Positions 17,301-24,500 of a stretch of DNA of 64,000 bases are shown piece by piece. The stretch comes from a virus. Both the position numbers and the translations under genes were made by a program. A model generated the notes under the pieces. The model did not search any database. It saw only the letters and a list, made by a program, of their open reading frames with translations, and had not been told where the DNA came from. The DNA is taken from IMG/VR virus record IMGVR_UViG_3300046171_000162, positions 62,001 through 126,000 of that record; one strand, given 5' to 3'. The number at the start of each line of letters is the position of its first letter. Position 1 is the first letter of the stretch.

Positions 17301-17486
17301 TATGTCATCTCTGTTAAGATTATAGATAGAAAGACATCTTACTCTTCTACTCCCATTGTCAAGATAATTGGCGGTGGTGGTAGTGGTGCTATCTTTAAAC
17401 CAAGTATGGTATGTCTAGATACACAAGAGATCAACACAGTTGGTCTTGTTAAGATCGGTACTGGTCGCTATATTGATTGCCCATGA
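14370..17486 (+). CDS. gp5-type OB-fold spike base with beta-rich extensions
   Basis: 1038 aa. Residues about 18-115 match the T4 gp5 N-terminal OB fold: FNWWIGQVE, YRVRIVGVH, LPWANVVMPVTTPF, GNWVIGFFLDNDRQKPIIMGS. Then come a hydrophobic helical segment with Cys-rich end (about 330-440), a Pro/Asp-rich linker, a short CRVPEAENYNPEATVDDGSC motif (about 533), two Calx-beta-like domains (about 590-845) and two YSSTP/GGGGSGA-type repeats near the C-terminus. The T4 lysozyme domain is absent; that activity is in the 839-aa protein. Its stop overlaps the needle gene start (ATGA). Confidence 0.75.
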   Translation: MDPVLSSLLATNQIGSDGFNWWIGQVETGRESDPKGSSRYRVRIVGVHLREGQATPTEELPWANVVMPVTTPFSDGGVTGATAELRAGNWVIGFFLDNDRQKPIIMGSVGHTAGATVVKNTDPAGGSDGPRNFTTHTDADSTPQQNRSQDRANGTDPDTGANVDGGQPDAARSNLEKGAPAIIAALRAKHSETNPTGSQNCITIANPKCGNESNLDKGITNIIGDLLAANQASGGQIGSFYVSKINGFIYDKVSIARHHISRINRLVSSFMGRVQSEIITTLREGVEKLVLTVLGLNIPEEAERKIPKDPKQDHRPERKKGNFLKTVKKILDQILKALGCAIEDLIEKLVSFLTDLLFNFIMDVFSPAACAVINLVDGIINKILELIEGLISSILGPLQSILGILAAPLDMIGGALNKVMSFLGISCSGPDSNCSKETVKCNDCGTDEDSDDWLDNLLQDLEEGDTGERFSCEESQDYPDPKPTRVIFIGGVPSNQPDPNDPDDPREPPGNEGSGPDTPPGFFPEDPVAEILGCRVPEAENYNPEATVDDGSCRFAYEDYVPIDPDEFPDDPDDDGDGDPPLPIDYDGTKRYSVVGKPQLVGGGDEILFTINTTNVADGSTLSYALVGDIVEEYIDDSSRSIDDVDLLKGTFKVTQYDTFEDQFVDENDELQDIAVPLCRAEVKVKLMPDIEMEVDQDFIFQLNDEEGNDTGAVAPITILADFNVILPDPFDDPPYDPTTDVSISVRTDKQIYKEGEDIVFTIESEGYTEGRQFQYIIYGDVSAEDFIGDTLQGTFKLKEDTAKVTIGIKDDGIIEDDEVFYFKIVDTAASCSATIERAERFIRDDDGDDDPTGEKDPGDHKKPESDDPITGDDGSIISVPIKETGDAYAEAPRVIFSGEGFGATGIALLDDKGFVSEIRVTRGGLGYKRNLPEDSDLRCIIDSFTMIAPGIKYTSAPDVFINGLRGGAIAEIDDRGYVISVKIIDRKTSYSSTPIVKIIGGGGSGAIFKPSMVCLDTQEINTVGLVKIGTGRYIDCP

Positions 17487-18592
17487 CATTTGATACTAAA
17501 AATAATTTTCGTAATTTATATTCGTCAATTAATTCTGACAAACCTGCCGCAGAACCTGCTAGTGGCAGAAAGGAAGAGGTGTCTACGGAGCAGTTTTGTT
17601 CTGCAAAACCTACAGTTCATTGGGTGTCTGATGGTTGGACATGCATGAGTTGGGAGGGTGCTGACGGTCAACCAGGTGGTTTTACTGTCACCAACGGTCA
17701 AAGTGCTATGTTCTTTGACGAGACAGGTAACATGGTGTTTTCCACAGGTGTGCCAGGGCAGTCTGGTTGTGGTGGTAAACTCATCATGAATACAGGTGAT
17801 CAACTTCAGAAAGCGAATGGAACTATCTCCATTCAAGCAACTGGACCTAACGATACCGAAGCAGCACCAGGAAAGTCTGCATCTAAACCAAAGTCGAAAG
17901 AATCGCCTGCCTACAGCGTCTATGCTGAAGGTGCAATGAGTTTTGAGGCGCAAGGAGACGATTGTGGTATCAAAGGTGACAACATCATCATTAACGCCGT
18001 CAAGACGCTTACACTGAAGGCTGGTGAAGTTATTAACCTTGAGGTTGGTAACGGTAGTGGCAAGATCAATATGTATGCTGGTGACATCACCATGGATGCT
18101 GAATTCTTGAACAAGAATATCAATGGTCGTGAAGTGTCTGATGGAACAGGTGAGGTTACTACCGAACAGAACAAACCAGGTGCTACCACGACTATCAACA
18201 CATCAGGATCTATTGTTCACGATATTCAAGGCAACTATACGATCAAAACCAAGGGACACTACAACATCGTTGCATCTGCTAACCTTAACATGCAGTCACA
18301 ACTGGGTGGATACTCACTCAAAACCCTTGGACCGATGTATAATAACATCACTGGTTTCAAAGTAGATGACATCAAAGGCGTTCCTATGCCTAATGTGAAG
18401 ACTAAAGCACCTGCGACGTGGGATGTTAAGTTGGGACCTACGTTAGGTGGACAGGGATGGTTGCTGAAGTCTGCTATGGGATTTGATCTCAAGTTCCTGA
18501 AGGGTGCTAGCAAAGTACAGACTGCTGGTGTTCTTGACGTTACTGTTGCTGGTACGATGACGGTCAAAGCACTGTCGATCTTCCTCAACTGA
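17483..18592 (+). CDS. Needle/spike-like beta-helical protein (gp5 C-terminal type)
   Basis: 369 aa. The ATG at 17483, overlapping the upstream TGA, is preferred to the TTG at 17477. After a Lys/Ser linker (about 130-150) the protein is a series of short beta-type repeats (GDNIIINAVKTLTLKAGEVINLEVG, GKINMYAGDITMDAE, GNYTIKTKGHYNIVASANLNMQ), like the triple-stranded beta-helix of gp5/VgrG spikes that punctures the outer membrane. I infer that it partners with the OB-fold protein, splitting T4 gp5 over separate genes. Confidence 0.65.
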   Translation: MTFDTKNNFRNLYSSINSDKPAAEPASGRKEEVSTEQFCSAKPTVHWVSDGWTCMSWEGADGQPGGFTVTNGQSAMFFDETGNMVFSTGVPGQSGCGGKLIMNTGDQLQKANGTISIQATGPNDTEAAPGKSASKPKSKESPAYSVYAEGAMSFEAQGDDCGIKGDNIIINAVKTLTLKAGEVINLEVGNGSGKINMYAGDITMDAEFLNKNINGREVSDGTGEVTTEQNKPGATTTINTSGSIVHDIQGNYTIKTKGHYNIVASANLNMQSQLGGYSLKTLGPMYNNITGFKVDDIKGVPMPNVKTKAPATWDVKLGPTLGGQGWLLKSAMGFDLKFLKGASKVQTAGVLDVTVAGTMTVKALSIFLN

Positions 18593-18638
18593 AAATCGAC
18601 CTTCTGATACCAGAATTCCGAAAAAAATTCGCCACCAA
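18587..18638 (+). repeat. 52-base intergenic element, copy B
   Basis: Second copy of the element at 6312-6363 (43/52 identical), again beginning at the stop codon of a virion gene. It lies just upstream of an early promoter on the same strand, which suggests a transcript end or processing site rather than a promoter. Confidence 0.8.
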
Positions 18639-18659
18639 TTTTTCCCCAAAAAGGTTGAG

Positions 18660-18688
18660 TTGACAAAACGGCAAAAATGCCCTATAAT
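18660..18688 (+). promoter_or_regulatory. Strong sigma70-type early promoter
   Basis: Consensus TTGACA (18660-18665), 17 bases, consensus TATAAT (18683-18688), 22 bases before the ATG at 18711. It starts the small-gene/tRNA region. Confidence 0.9.
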
Positions 18689-18710
18689 CCTCGTATGAAA
18701 TCGCTTTATC

Positions 18711-18905
18711 ATGCACTACAAACCATATTCTCCAGAGTGGCATCGATACAGGTATCTCAAGGAATCTCTTGAACTGTATTTTGACAACTATGTGGAAACA
18801 CAAATAATTATGGATGATATTCTAAATATTATCAGTGAGCGACAGCAAATCGCACATGCAGAATATTCTAGAATGTCTGATCTAGAAGAACAACTCCGAG
18901 AATAA
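18711..18905 (+). CDS. Small hypothetical protein
   Basis: 64 aa, aromatic-rich at the start (MHYKPYSPEWHRYRYL) then helical and charged. It directly follows the strong early promoter, so it is probably expressed soon after infection. No family recognised. Confidence 0.7.
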   Translation: MHYKPYSPEWHRYRYLKESLELYFDNYVETQIIMDDILNIISERQQIAHAEYSRMSDLEEQLRE

Positions 18906-18907
18906 AA

Positions 18908-19222
18908 ATGCTTTCTACTGCCTATCGACTCCGACTGGAGTCCATCTGTCGATGCATTGCAAACAAAAAACAAGTGCCCCTAGATGATATGATCTGGGTA
19001 GAGAAATTAGCAAAAAGGCACACAACTGCTCGTGATTGGTTAAACAAGGCACGAAGACAAGCTGCTCAAGATATCCAAGAGGGCAGTATTGACGATTTTA
19101 TGAACAAAATGGGTTTAGGTGATCCTGATCCGAATAACTGGAAAGAACGATTTGACGGAGCAGATGACATCAATGAATGGTTCGGAAGAGACAAACCAGA
19201 CGACTGGCGTCAGCGTGATTAA
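18908..19222 (+). CDS. Hypothetical protein of cyanophage type
   Basis: 104 aa, basic helical N-terminal half (YRLRLESICRCIANKKQVPLDDMIWVEKLAKRH) and an acidic C-terminal half rich in Asp and Trp. It is two bases downstream of the previous stop and probably in the same early transcript. Function unknown. Confidence 0.7.
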   Translation: MLSTAYRLRLESICRCIANKKQVPLDDMIWVEKLAKRHTTARDWLNKARRQAAQDIQEGSIDDFMNKMGLGDPDPNNWKERFDGADDINEWFGRDKPDDWRQRD

Positions 19223-19223
19223 T

Positions 19224-19361
19224 ATGAATATCGCCAAGAATCTCCTAGAGAAGGTTGGCGAACTATTAGATGCTGAAGTACAATATATCGTCTGTTGCGA
19301 CAAAAAAACTCAACATAGAAAAATCGTCATTGAATATGACCACAGCAGTAATCTACAGTAA
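19224..19361 (+). CDS. Small hypothetical protein
   Basis: 45 aa from the ATG at 19224, overlapping the glutaredoxin-like gene in another frame by 26 bases. It has an amphipathic N-terminal helix (NIAKNLLEKVGELLDAEVQ) and two adjacent cysteines. Support is positional: one base after the upstream stop. Confidence 0.5.
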   Translation: MNIAKNLLEKVGELLDAEVQYIVCCDKKTQHRKIVIEYDHSSNLQ

Positions 19362-19581
19362 CGGCAGTCAAGAGTGTGAACGCATGGGCATGCTGCTCAA
19401 GGATTTACACGAAATTAACGAATATCTCGAATATCGCCTAAATCGTCATTTTGACGAATCTGCATTCAAAGGAGAATTTGGCGAAGAGGCAACATATCCA
19501 CAAATTGCCATTGGCAACCAACATATTGGTGGAATGAAAGAAGCACTTCGTTATATGAGTGACAAAGGGATGTTCCTGTGA
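19336..19581 (+). CDS. Glutaredoxin-like protein with a single cysteine
   Basis: 81 aa. The fold signature is present: TAVIYSNGSQECERMGMLL at the active-site position, then EEATYPQIAIGNQHIGG, which corresponds to the TVPQIFI...HIGG cis-Pro and glutathione-binding part of glutaredoxins. The usual CPYC is replaced by GSQEC, leaving one cysteine, so classical dithiol chemistry is not expected; a monothiol or binding role is possible. Relatives with this degenerate site are common in cyanophages. Confidence 0.7.
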   Translation: MTTAVIYSNGSQECERMGMLLKDLHEINEYLEYRLNRHFDESAFKGEFGEEATYPQIAIGNQHIGGMKEALRYMSDKGMFL

Positions 19582-19587
19582 TATAAT
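19559..19587 (+). promoter_or_regulatory. Sigma70-type promoter for tRNA-Leu(UAA)
   Basis: GTGACA (19559-19564), 17 bases, TATAAT (19582-19587), overlapping the end of the glutaredoxin-like gene and 13 bases before the tRNA. Confidence 0.65.
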
Positions 19588-19600
19588 ACAGAGGTCCCGA

Positions 19601-19684
19601 GGGGCAGTGGTGGAATCGGTAGACACACCAGACTTAAAATCTGTTGACCTTAAGGTCGTGCGAGTTCAATTCTCGCTTGCCCTA
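19601..19684 (+). tRNA. tRNA-Leu (UAA)
   Basis: 84 nt. Acceptor GGGGCAG pairs with TTGCCCT (two G-U pairs), discriminator A. Anticodon loop CTTAAAA gives UAA. It has the long variable arm of leucine tRNAs and a GCGAG/CTCGC T-stem. The CCA end is not encoded. Confidence 0.93.
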
Positions 19685-19686
19685 TT

Positions 19687-19710
19687 CCACTACTAAATAA
19701 AATGTAGTGG
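19687..19710 (+). other. Inverted repeat after tRNA-Leu
   Basis: CCACTAC (19687-19693) and GTAGTGG (19704-19710) form a 7-base-pair stem around TAAATAAAAT. It may act in tRNA 3' processing or termination; the loop also contains a late-box-like CTAAATAAA. Function uncertain. Confidence 0.5.
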
Positions 19711-19717
19711 AAATGTT

Positions 19718-19984
19718 ATGAAATACTCACTAACACAGTCCTATGTCTTTTATATGGGCACCGTTGTACGCATGTATTTCATCCAAGGTATACCATATAC
19801 CTTTGACGAACTTCCGCTGATCGTCCAAGATCATCCAGCGATTCAAACCGAAGCGTTGGAAGGTCAAGACTGGGATGATGAAGATCTATACAAATGGTCT
19901 TCATATCTTATGGCAGAAGAATGTCATCCTTGTATGTTTGAACTCACTGTTGATAATCCTGAACTATTACCTAAAGATGATTGA
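19718..19984 (+). CDS. Hypothetical protein
   Basis: 88 aa, acidic C-terminus, with a segment of the type FIQGIPYTFDELPLIVQDHPAIQ. It overlaps the cpeT start by eight bases (ATG at 19977), so the two are coupled. No family recognised. Confidence 0.7.
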   Translation: MKYSLTQSYVFYMGTVVRMYFIQGIPYTFDELPLIVQDHPAIQTEALEGQDWDDEDLYKWSSYLMAEECHPCMFELTVDNPELLPKDD

Positions 19985-20513
19985 ACAATTTATAGAATGG
20001 TTTGAGGGAACGTGGGAAAACAAAGTTCAGGCATTTTCTTATCCATCTAGGTTTGCTATGGTCCGTTTGCACCACAAAAAGGTGCCTGGGACCGACAATA
20101 TGTTTTATGGGGAACAAGCATACAACTATCAGTTGCATGCTCCCTATAGACAGTTTATTGTTGAGGCATGTCTAGAAAATGGTAAGATTCGCATGAAAAA
20201 CTACGATTTCGACAAAAATCGGTATCGTGGATGTGTCAATCTCGATCAAATCAAATACGACGAGGGCTTGACACATAAGGGTACATGTGATACAATTCTA
20301 TCATACAACCCAAACAAATCCGAGTATATCGGGTCTGTTGAAGGTTGTGATTGCATTGTTCCCCATAGAGATGGTGAAACTTATGTCAAGAATGAAGCAA
20401 TTCTTGGTGAAGACTATTATCATGTAATAGATCGTGGTTATCTCGTGGGGACCAAGAAGCAAATTTGGGGCAGTCGTTATGGTTTCTTTGAATTTGCTCG
20501 CATGCCTGTTTAG
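19977..20513 (+). CDS. cpeT: CpeT/CpcT-family protein (phycobilin lyase type)
   Basis: 178 aa from the ATG at 19977; the longer upstream reading is shadow sequence of the preceding gene. FIEWFEGTWENKVQAFSYPSRFAMVRLHHKKV, YQLHAPYRQFIVEACLENGKIRMKNY and GCDCIVPHRDGETYVKNEAIL are typical of the CpeT/CpcT (DUF1001) family, a beta-barrel that handles bilin attachment to phycobiliproteins in cyanobacteria. Cyanophages carry it as an auxiliary metabolic gene, presumably to affect host light harvesting; biochemical activity of the phage version cannot be judged here. Its last ten bases, including the stop, are the start of tRNA-Thr. Confidence 0.88.
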   Translation: MIEQFIEWFEGTWENKVQAFSYPSRFAMVRLHHKKVPGTDNMFYGEQAYNYQLHAPYRQFIVEACLENGKIRMKNYDFDKNRYRGCVNLDQIKYDEGLTHKGTCDTILSYNPNKSEYIGSVEGCDCIVPHRDGETYVKNEAILGEDYYHVIDRGYLVGTKKQIWGSRYGFFEFARMPV

Positions 20514-20576
20514 CTCAGCTGGTAGAGCAACGCTTTTGTAAAGCGTAGGTCGTCAGTTCAAGTCTGTCAACAGGCT
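20504..20576 (+). tRNA. tRNA-Thr (UGU)
   Basis: 73 nt. Acceptor GCCTGTT pairs with AACAGGC, discriminator T; anticodon loop TTTGTAA (UGU); T-loop TTCAAGT. One T-T mismatch in the T-stem. Bases 8-10 (TAG) are also the stop codon of cpeT. Confidence 0.93.
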
Positions 20577-20580
20577 CTCC

Positions 20581-20662
20581 GTCGATGTGGCGGAATTGGT
20601 AGACGCGCTGGGTTTAGGTTCCAGTGGATTTATCCGTGGAGGTTCAAGTCCTCTCATCGACA
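20581..20662 (+). tRNA. tRNA-Leu (UAG)
   Basis: 82 nt. Acceptor GTCGATG pairs with CATCGAC, discriminator A; anticodon stem CTGGG/TCCAG with loop TTTAGGT (UAG); long variable arm. Four bases after tRNA-Thr, so the two are likely cut from one precursor. Confidence 0.93.
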
Positions 20663-20673
20663 TTCAGGATATA

Positions 20674-21273
20674 ATGGATTTTATTTTAGAAGCGAAAATT
20701 AAAGATGTTTCAGTTTGCGACAGGCTAATTGACTTCTTTCAAAATTCGGATTTTTCAATAAATCGCAGAAATCCTGGAGAGACTACAACTGGTGTCACTG
20801 ATGCCAAGAAGTCTACAGATCTTACCATATATCCATTTGAGAAGCATCTTGCTCCTCCTGTCGAAGAATATCTAGAGCATTTATTCGACGTTGGGAAGAA
20901 ATATATTGACAAATATCCTACTTGTAACGTATACTCTCCATGGGGAGTTGCTGAATCTGTTAACATTCAGTGGTACAAACCTGGTGAAGGTTTTTACAAG
21001 TGGCATACTGAAAGATGCAATGCAATGCACCCTCATAACAACAGACACCTAGTCTGGATGACATATCTTAATGATATTGAAGAGGGTGGTGGTACAGATT
21101 TTATGCACCAGAACTATACTGTCAAACCTAAAAAAGGTAAGACAGTTATCTGGCCATCAGACTGGACTTATACTCATAAGGGACAAGTTGCTCCGAATGA
21201 AGATAAGTACATCATTACTGGTTGGTTCAGTTATCTAGACGAAACTGAACGAGTCGGTTCTGGGGGGAATTAG
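20674..21273 (+). CDS. 2OG-Fe(II) oxygenase (prolyl 4-hydroxylase type)
   Basis: 199 aa from the ATG at 20674; the longer open frame upstream is just translated tRNA-Leu. The double-stranded beta-helix core shows metal ligands H111-x-E113 (YKWHTER) and H168 (YTHKG), a LVWMTYLNDIEEGGGTDF strand pair, and a C-terminal KYIITGWFSY where a basic residue binds 2-oxoglutarate. The Glu in place of the usual Asp is also seen in the copy at 44284. Substrate unknown. The stop codon lies within tRNA-Ala. Confidence 0.85.
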   Translation: MDFILEAKIKDVSVCDRLIDFFQNSDFSINRRNPGETTTGVTDAKKSTDLTIYPFEKHLAPPVEEYLEHLFDVGKKYIDKYPTCNVYSPWGVAESVNIQWYKPGEGFYKWHTERCNAMHPHNNRHLVWMTYLNDIEEGGGTDFMHQNYTVKPKKGKTVIWPSDWTYTHKGQVAPNEDKYIITGWFSYLDETERVGSGGN

Positions 21274-21336
21274 CTCAGCTGGTAGAGCGCCTGCTTTGCA
21301 AGCAGGATGTCAGGAGTTCGAGTCTCCTATTCTCCA
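21264..21336 (+). tRNA. tRNA-Ala (UGC)
   Basis: 73 nt. Acceptor GGGGAAT pairs with ATTCTCC (one G-U), discriminator A; anticodon loop TTTGCAA (UGC); T-stem AGGAG/CTCCT with loop TTCGAGT. The first ten bases are the end of the 2OG oxygenase gene. Confidence 0.95.
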
Positions 21337-21387
21337 CTTTGGGGGAGTACAAAAGATCTGTATTTTAGAAACAGCGCCCCCTCCCAT

Positions 21388-21461
21388 TCCTCTATAGCTC
21401 AATCAGGCAGAGCGGTTGACTGTTAATCAATAGGTTCCTGGTTCGATTCCAGGTGGAGGAG
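21388..21461 (+). tRNA. tRNA-Asn (GUU)
   Basis: 74 nt. Acceptor TCCTCTA pairs with TGGAGGA (one G-U), discriminator G; anticodon loop CTGTTAA (GUU); T-stem CCTGG/CCAGG with loop TTCGATT. Confidence 0.95.
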
Positions 21462-21500
21462 TTGGCGATACTGCCAAACCAAACCCCTTCCGTGTGCTTG

Positions 21501-21530
21501 AAACCTCCCTCACAAGGGGAGGTTTTATTG
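21501..21530 (+). terminator. Terminator after the tRNA cluster
   Basis: AAACCTCCC (21501-21509) pairs with GGGAGGTTT (21517-21525) around a 7-base loop, followed by a T-rich stretch. It separates the early tRNA transcript from the late fibre genes. Confidence 0.8.
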
Positions 21531-21538
21531 TATAAATA
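21531..21538 (+). promoter_or_regulatory. Late promoter for the 3,693-aa virion gene
   Basis: TATAAATA, the exact T4 late consensus, 39 bases before the ATG and immediately after the tRNA terminator. Confidence 0.85.
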
Positions 21539-21577
21539 ATCCAGAAGAAATTATAGTCCAGCAGGATTGGGTTAATT

Positions 21578-24500
21578 ATGCCTCTTACAAGACTTGATAA
21601 CCTTTACTCAAGTAAAACAGGTAAGTATCTATACGTATCACCAGATGACTTTAACGCGACAGACGAGTTAGACAACCGAGGCAATTCACCTCTCCGTCCG
21701 TTTAAAACTATTCAACGTGCTTTTATTGAAGTAGCACGTTATTCTTACTTGCCTGGTAAGGATAATGACAGGTTTGACCAGTTCAGCATTATGCTGATGC
21801 CTGGTAACCACTTTATTGATAACCGCCCTGGTCTTGTAGACACTGCTAACCCAGAATCTAGATATTTTGACTCTGGCAACCTGATTGAAGCAAATAAGCA
21901 GTTGATCGTTGATCGTGCTGCTGCAGAAATTTTCGTACAACACCCTGATTTCTTCCATCCTGGTGACAACCAAACTGATGATGGGTCTCGATATGCTGAC
22001 GCATATCGTCTAGTACAGTTAAATCGTAAGGAAATTGTAGATAAATCTGCTGCACATATTGCAGTAGAGTTTCCTGACTTCTTCTATCCTGGTGGCAACG
22101 GTACATCCGAAGCAGAGTACAGATTTAAAGATGGATATCGTCTAATCCAGCAGAACAAGCAAGAGATTGTTGATAGAGCAGCAGCAGAGATCGCTGTAGC
22201 ACACCCTGATTTCTTCTTCCCTGGTGACCCTGCAGACGATCCTGTATACAGATTTAAGGATGCATATCGTCTGATTCAGCAGAACAGACAGGAGATCATT
22301 GACACTGCATGGACAACCATGCAAGCAGGTGCTAATGCCGCTGATCCTGCTGATGAGGCAAAGTGTAAGCGTGACATCGGTCTTCTAGTTGATTACATTG
22401 GTATTGACCTTGTAAAAGGTGGTAATGAGTATACCCGTAAGTTCACCCTGAAATATTTCCAAGGTGGTGTATTCTCTTACATCATTAGTGAAGCAGCTGC
22501 TACCGTCGATGCATATAATGCTGCTAGGGATCTGATGATCCAAGCAATGAAGAATCAGTTGACGATCACTGATTCTACTATCACAATTGACCCCAACGCA
22601 TGTGCTAACGTAGAGTCTGCAATCACGACTCTTACACAGATCGTTACTGATGCATTTAATGCTGCTGACGCATCGGGAATTCCCGTAGAAACAACTGGTT
22701 CTGATCTTACAAATGAAGCAAAATGCAAACGTGACCTGGGTTTATTTGTTGACTATCTTGGGCTCGATCTCATTAGTGGTGGTAACGAGTACGTTCGCCG
22801 TCATGCTGGCACATATTTTGTTAACGGATCCCCAATTTCTAACGGACTCGTAGGAGAAGAGGCACAAAGTATCACTGCTTTCAATAAAGCGCGTGATCTG
22901 ATGATTTCTGCTGTCCAGAATATTCTTCTGGTTCAGGATTCTACGATTACAGTTGACGGTGGTGGTTGTGCTAACGTACAGTCTGCTATCACAACTCTAA
23001 CTGCAATTTTGACGACTGTCATCAATGATGGCAATCTATCTCAACTACCTGCAGAAACTCTAGGATCCTTTGCTAGTGCAAATGAAATCGAGTGTAAGCG
23101 TGACCTTGGTGAGTACATCGATGCTCTCTCCCTTGACGTTGCACTTGCTGGTGGTAACAGATATACCCGTAAGTATCTGAAGACATACTTCAATGAGGCA
23201 GGTACACAGTTTATTACTGGATCTCTAGAAAGTGAGCAGTCGGAGTCTATTGCTGCCTTCAATAAGGCAAGAGACCTGATGATCTCGGCATTCAGAAATG
23301 AACTATTCGCCAAAGATTCTACAATTACTGCTGATCCTAACGGTACTCCTCTATGTGCTGATGTTGCTAGCATGCTGGGCAACCTTGCAGCTATTGTCGA
23401 GACTGTTCTAACTGACGGCAATCTCTCTCAACTTCCTGCTGAAACTGTTACTGATCACGAAACTGCTGGTGAGCAGAAGTGTAAGCGTGACATCGGATTC
23501 ATTGTTGATGGTGTACTTGCTGACATCAGAAATGGTGGTAACAGCAACATCATCTCTGTTGCAAAGACTTACTTTGATAGAGATGGAAATCCAATTGCTG
23601 ATGGTATTGTAGGCGAAGAGGCAGAAAGCATCACCGCTTACAACAAAGCGCGTGACATGATGAAACTGGCAGTCACGAACTCCTTATATGATAAGGATCT
23701 GACTATCTCCCCTGGTCCTGCTATTGCAGGCGCTAACACCCCTGACATCGAGTATGACGAGTCTGGTAACCCTGGTGCATGTATTGACGTTCAGACGAGC
23801 ATCCAGACCCTTGTAGCGATCCTGACGGACGTTATCAATGCTGGTAGTCTTTCTGTTCTTGCATCGGTTCAGGTTACTGGTGTTGTTCCTGTATTTGATT
23901 ACAACAGAGCACTTCAGGAGTGGCAGGATGACAGCATCCTTGACCTAGGCAACCCCGACAACGTACTTTACAAGTTCAACTCTACCGAGGGCGGTTGTAT
24001 CGTTCCCAGAGGTTGTTCTCTGATCGGTTATGACCTCCGTCGCACCATTGTCAGACCTCTGTATGTTCCCGATCCTGTAGATGGCGATCAAGAGAGAACT
24101 GGTATCTTCAAACTGACTGGTGGTTGTTACCTGTGGCAGTTCACTATCAAGGATGGTGACCTCTCCGAGAACTCCCCACTATATGATCAAGCAGACAAGG
24201 TAGGTAAGGTTTACTACAAGAAGAACTCTACGGATCTGAAGATTCCCGAGTATTCTCACCATAAGATCTGCATCATGACCTATGCAGGTAATGAAGAACT
24301 AGATCGTTTCTATGAGAAAGTTGGTAGAGCATTTGCACAGTTCCAACCTACCATTGATGATGGTGAACTAGAAGCACTGGTACAAGAGACCAGAATTGTT
24401 GGTCCTCTATCTGATACCAGAACGGTTGAAAGTATTGAAGTTGTTGACATTCCTGGCACTTCTACTGCTAGATTTACTGTCACTACCAAGATTGAACACG

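Noticed and set aside
18695-18772. ATG at 18695 after the early promoter
   Set aside because: It opens only a 25-codon frame; the ATG at 18711 gives a credible gene.
20587-20673. Upstream extension of the 2OG oxygenase (MAELVDALG...)
   Set aside because: This is the familiar translation of a leucine tRNA gene; the tRNA folds well and the enzyme starts at 20674.
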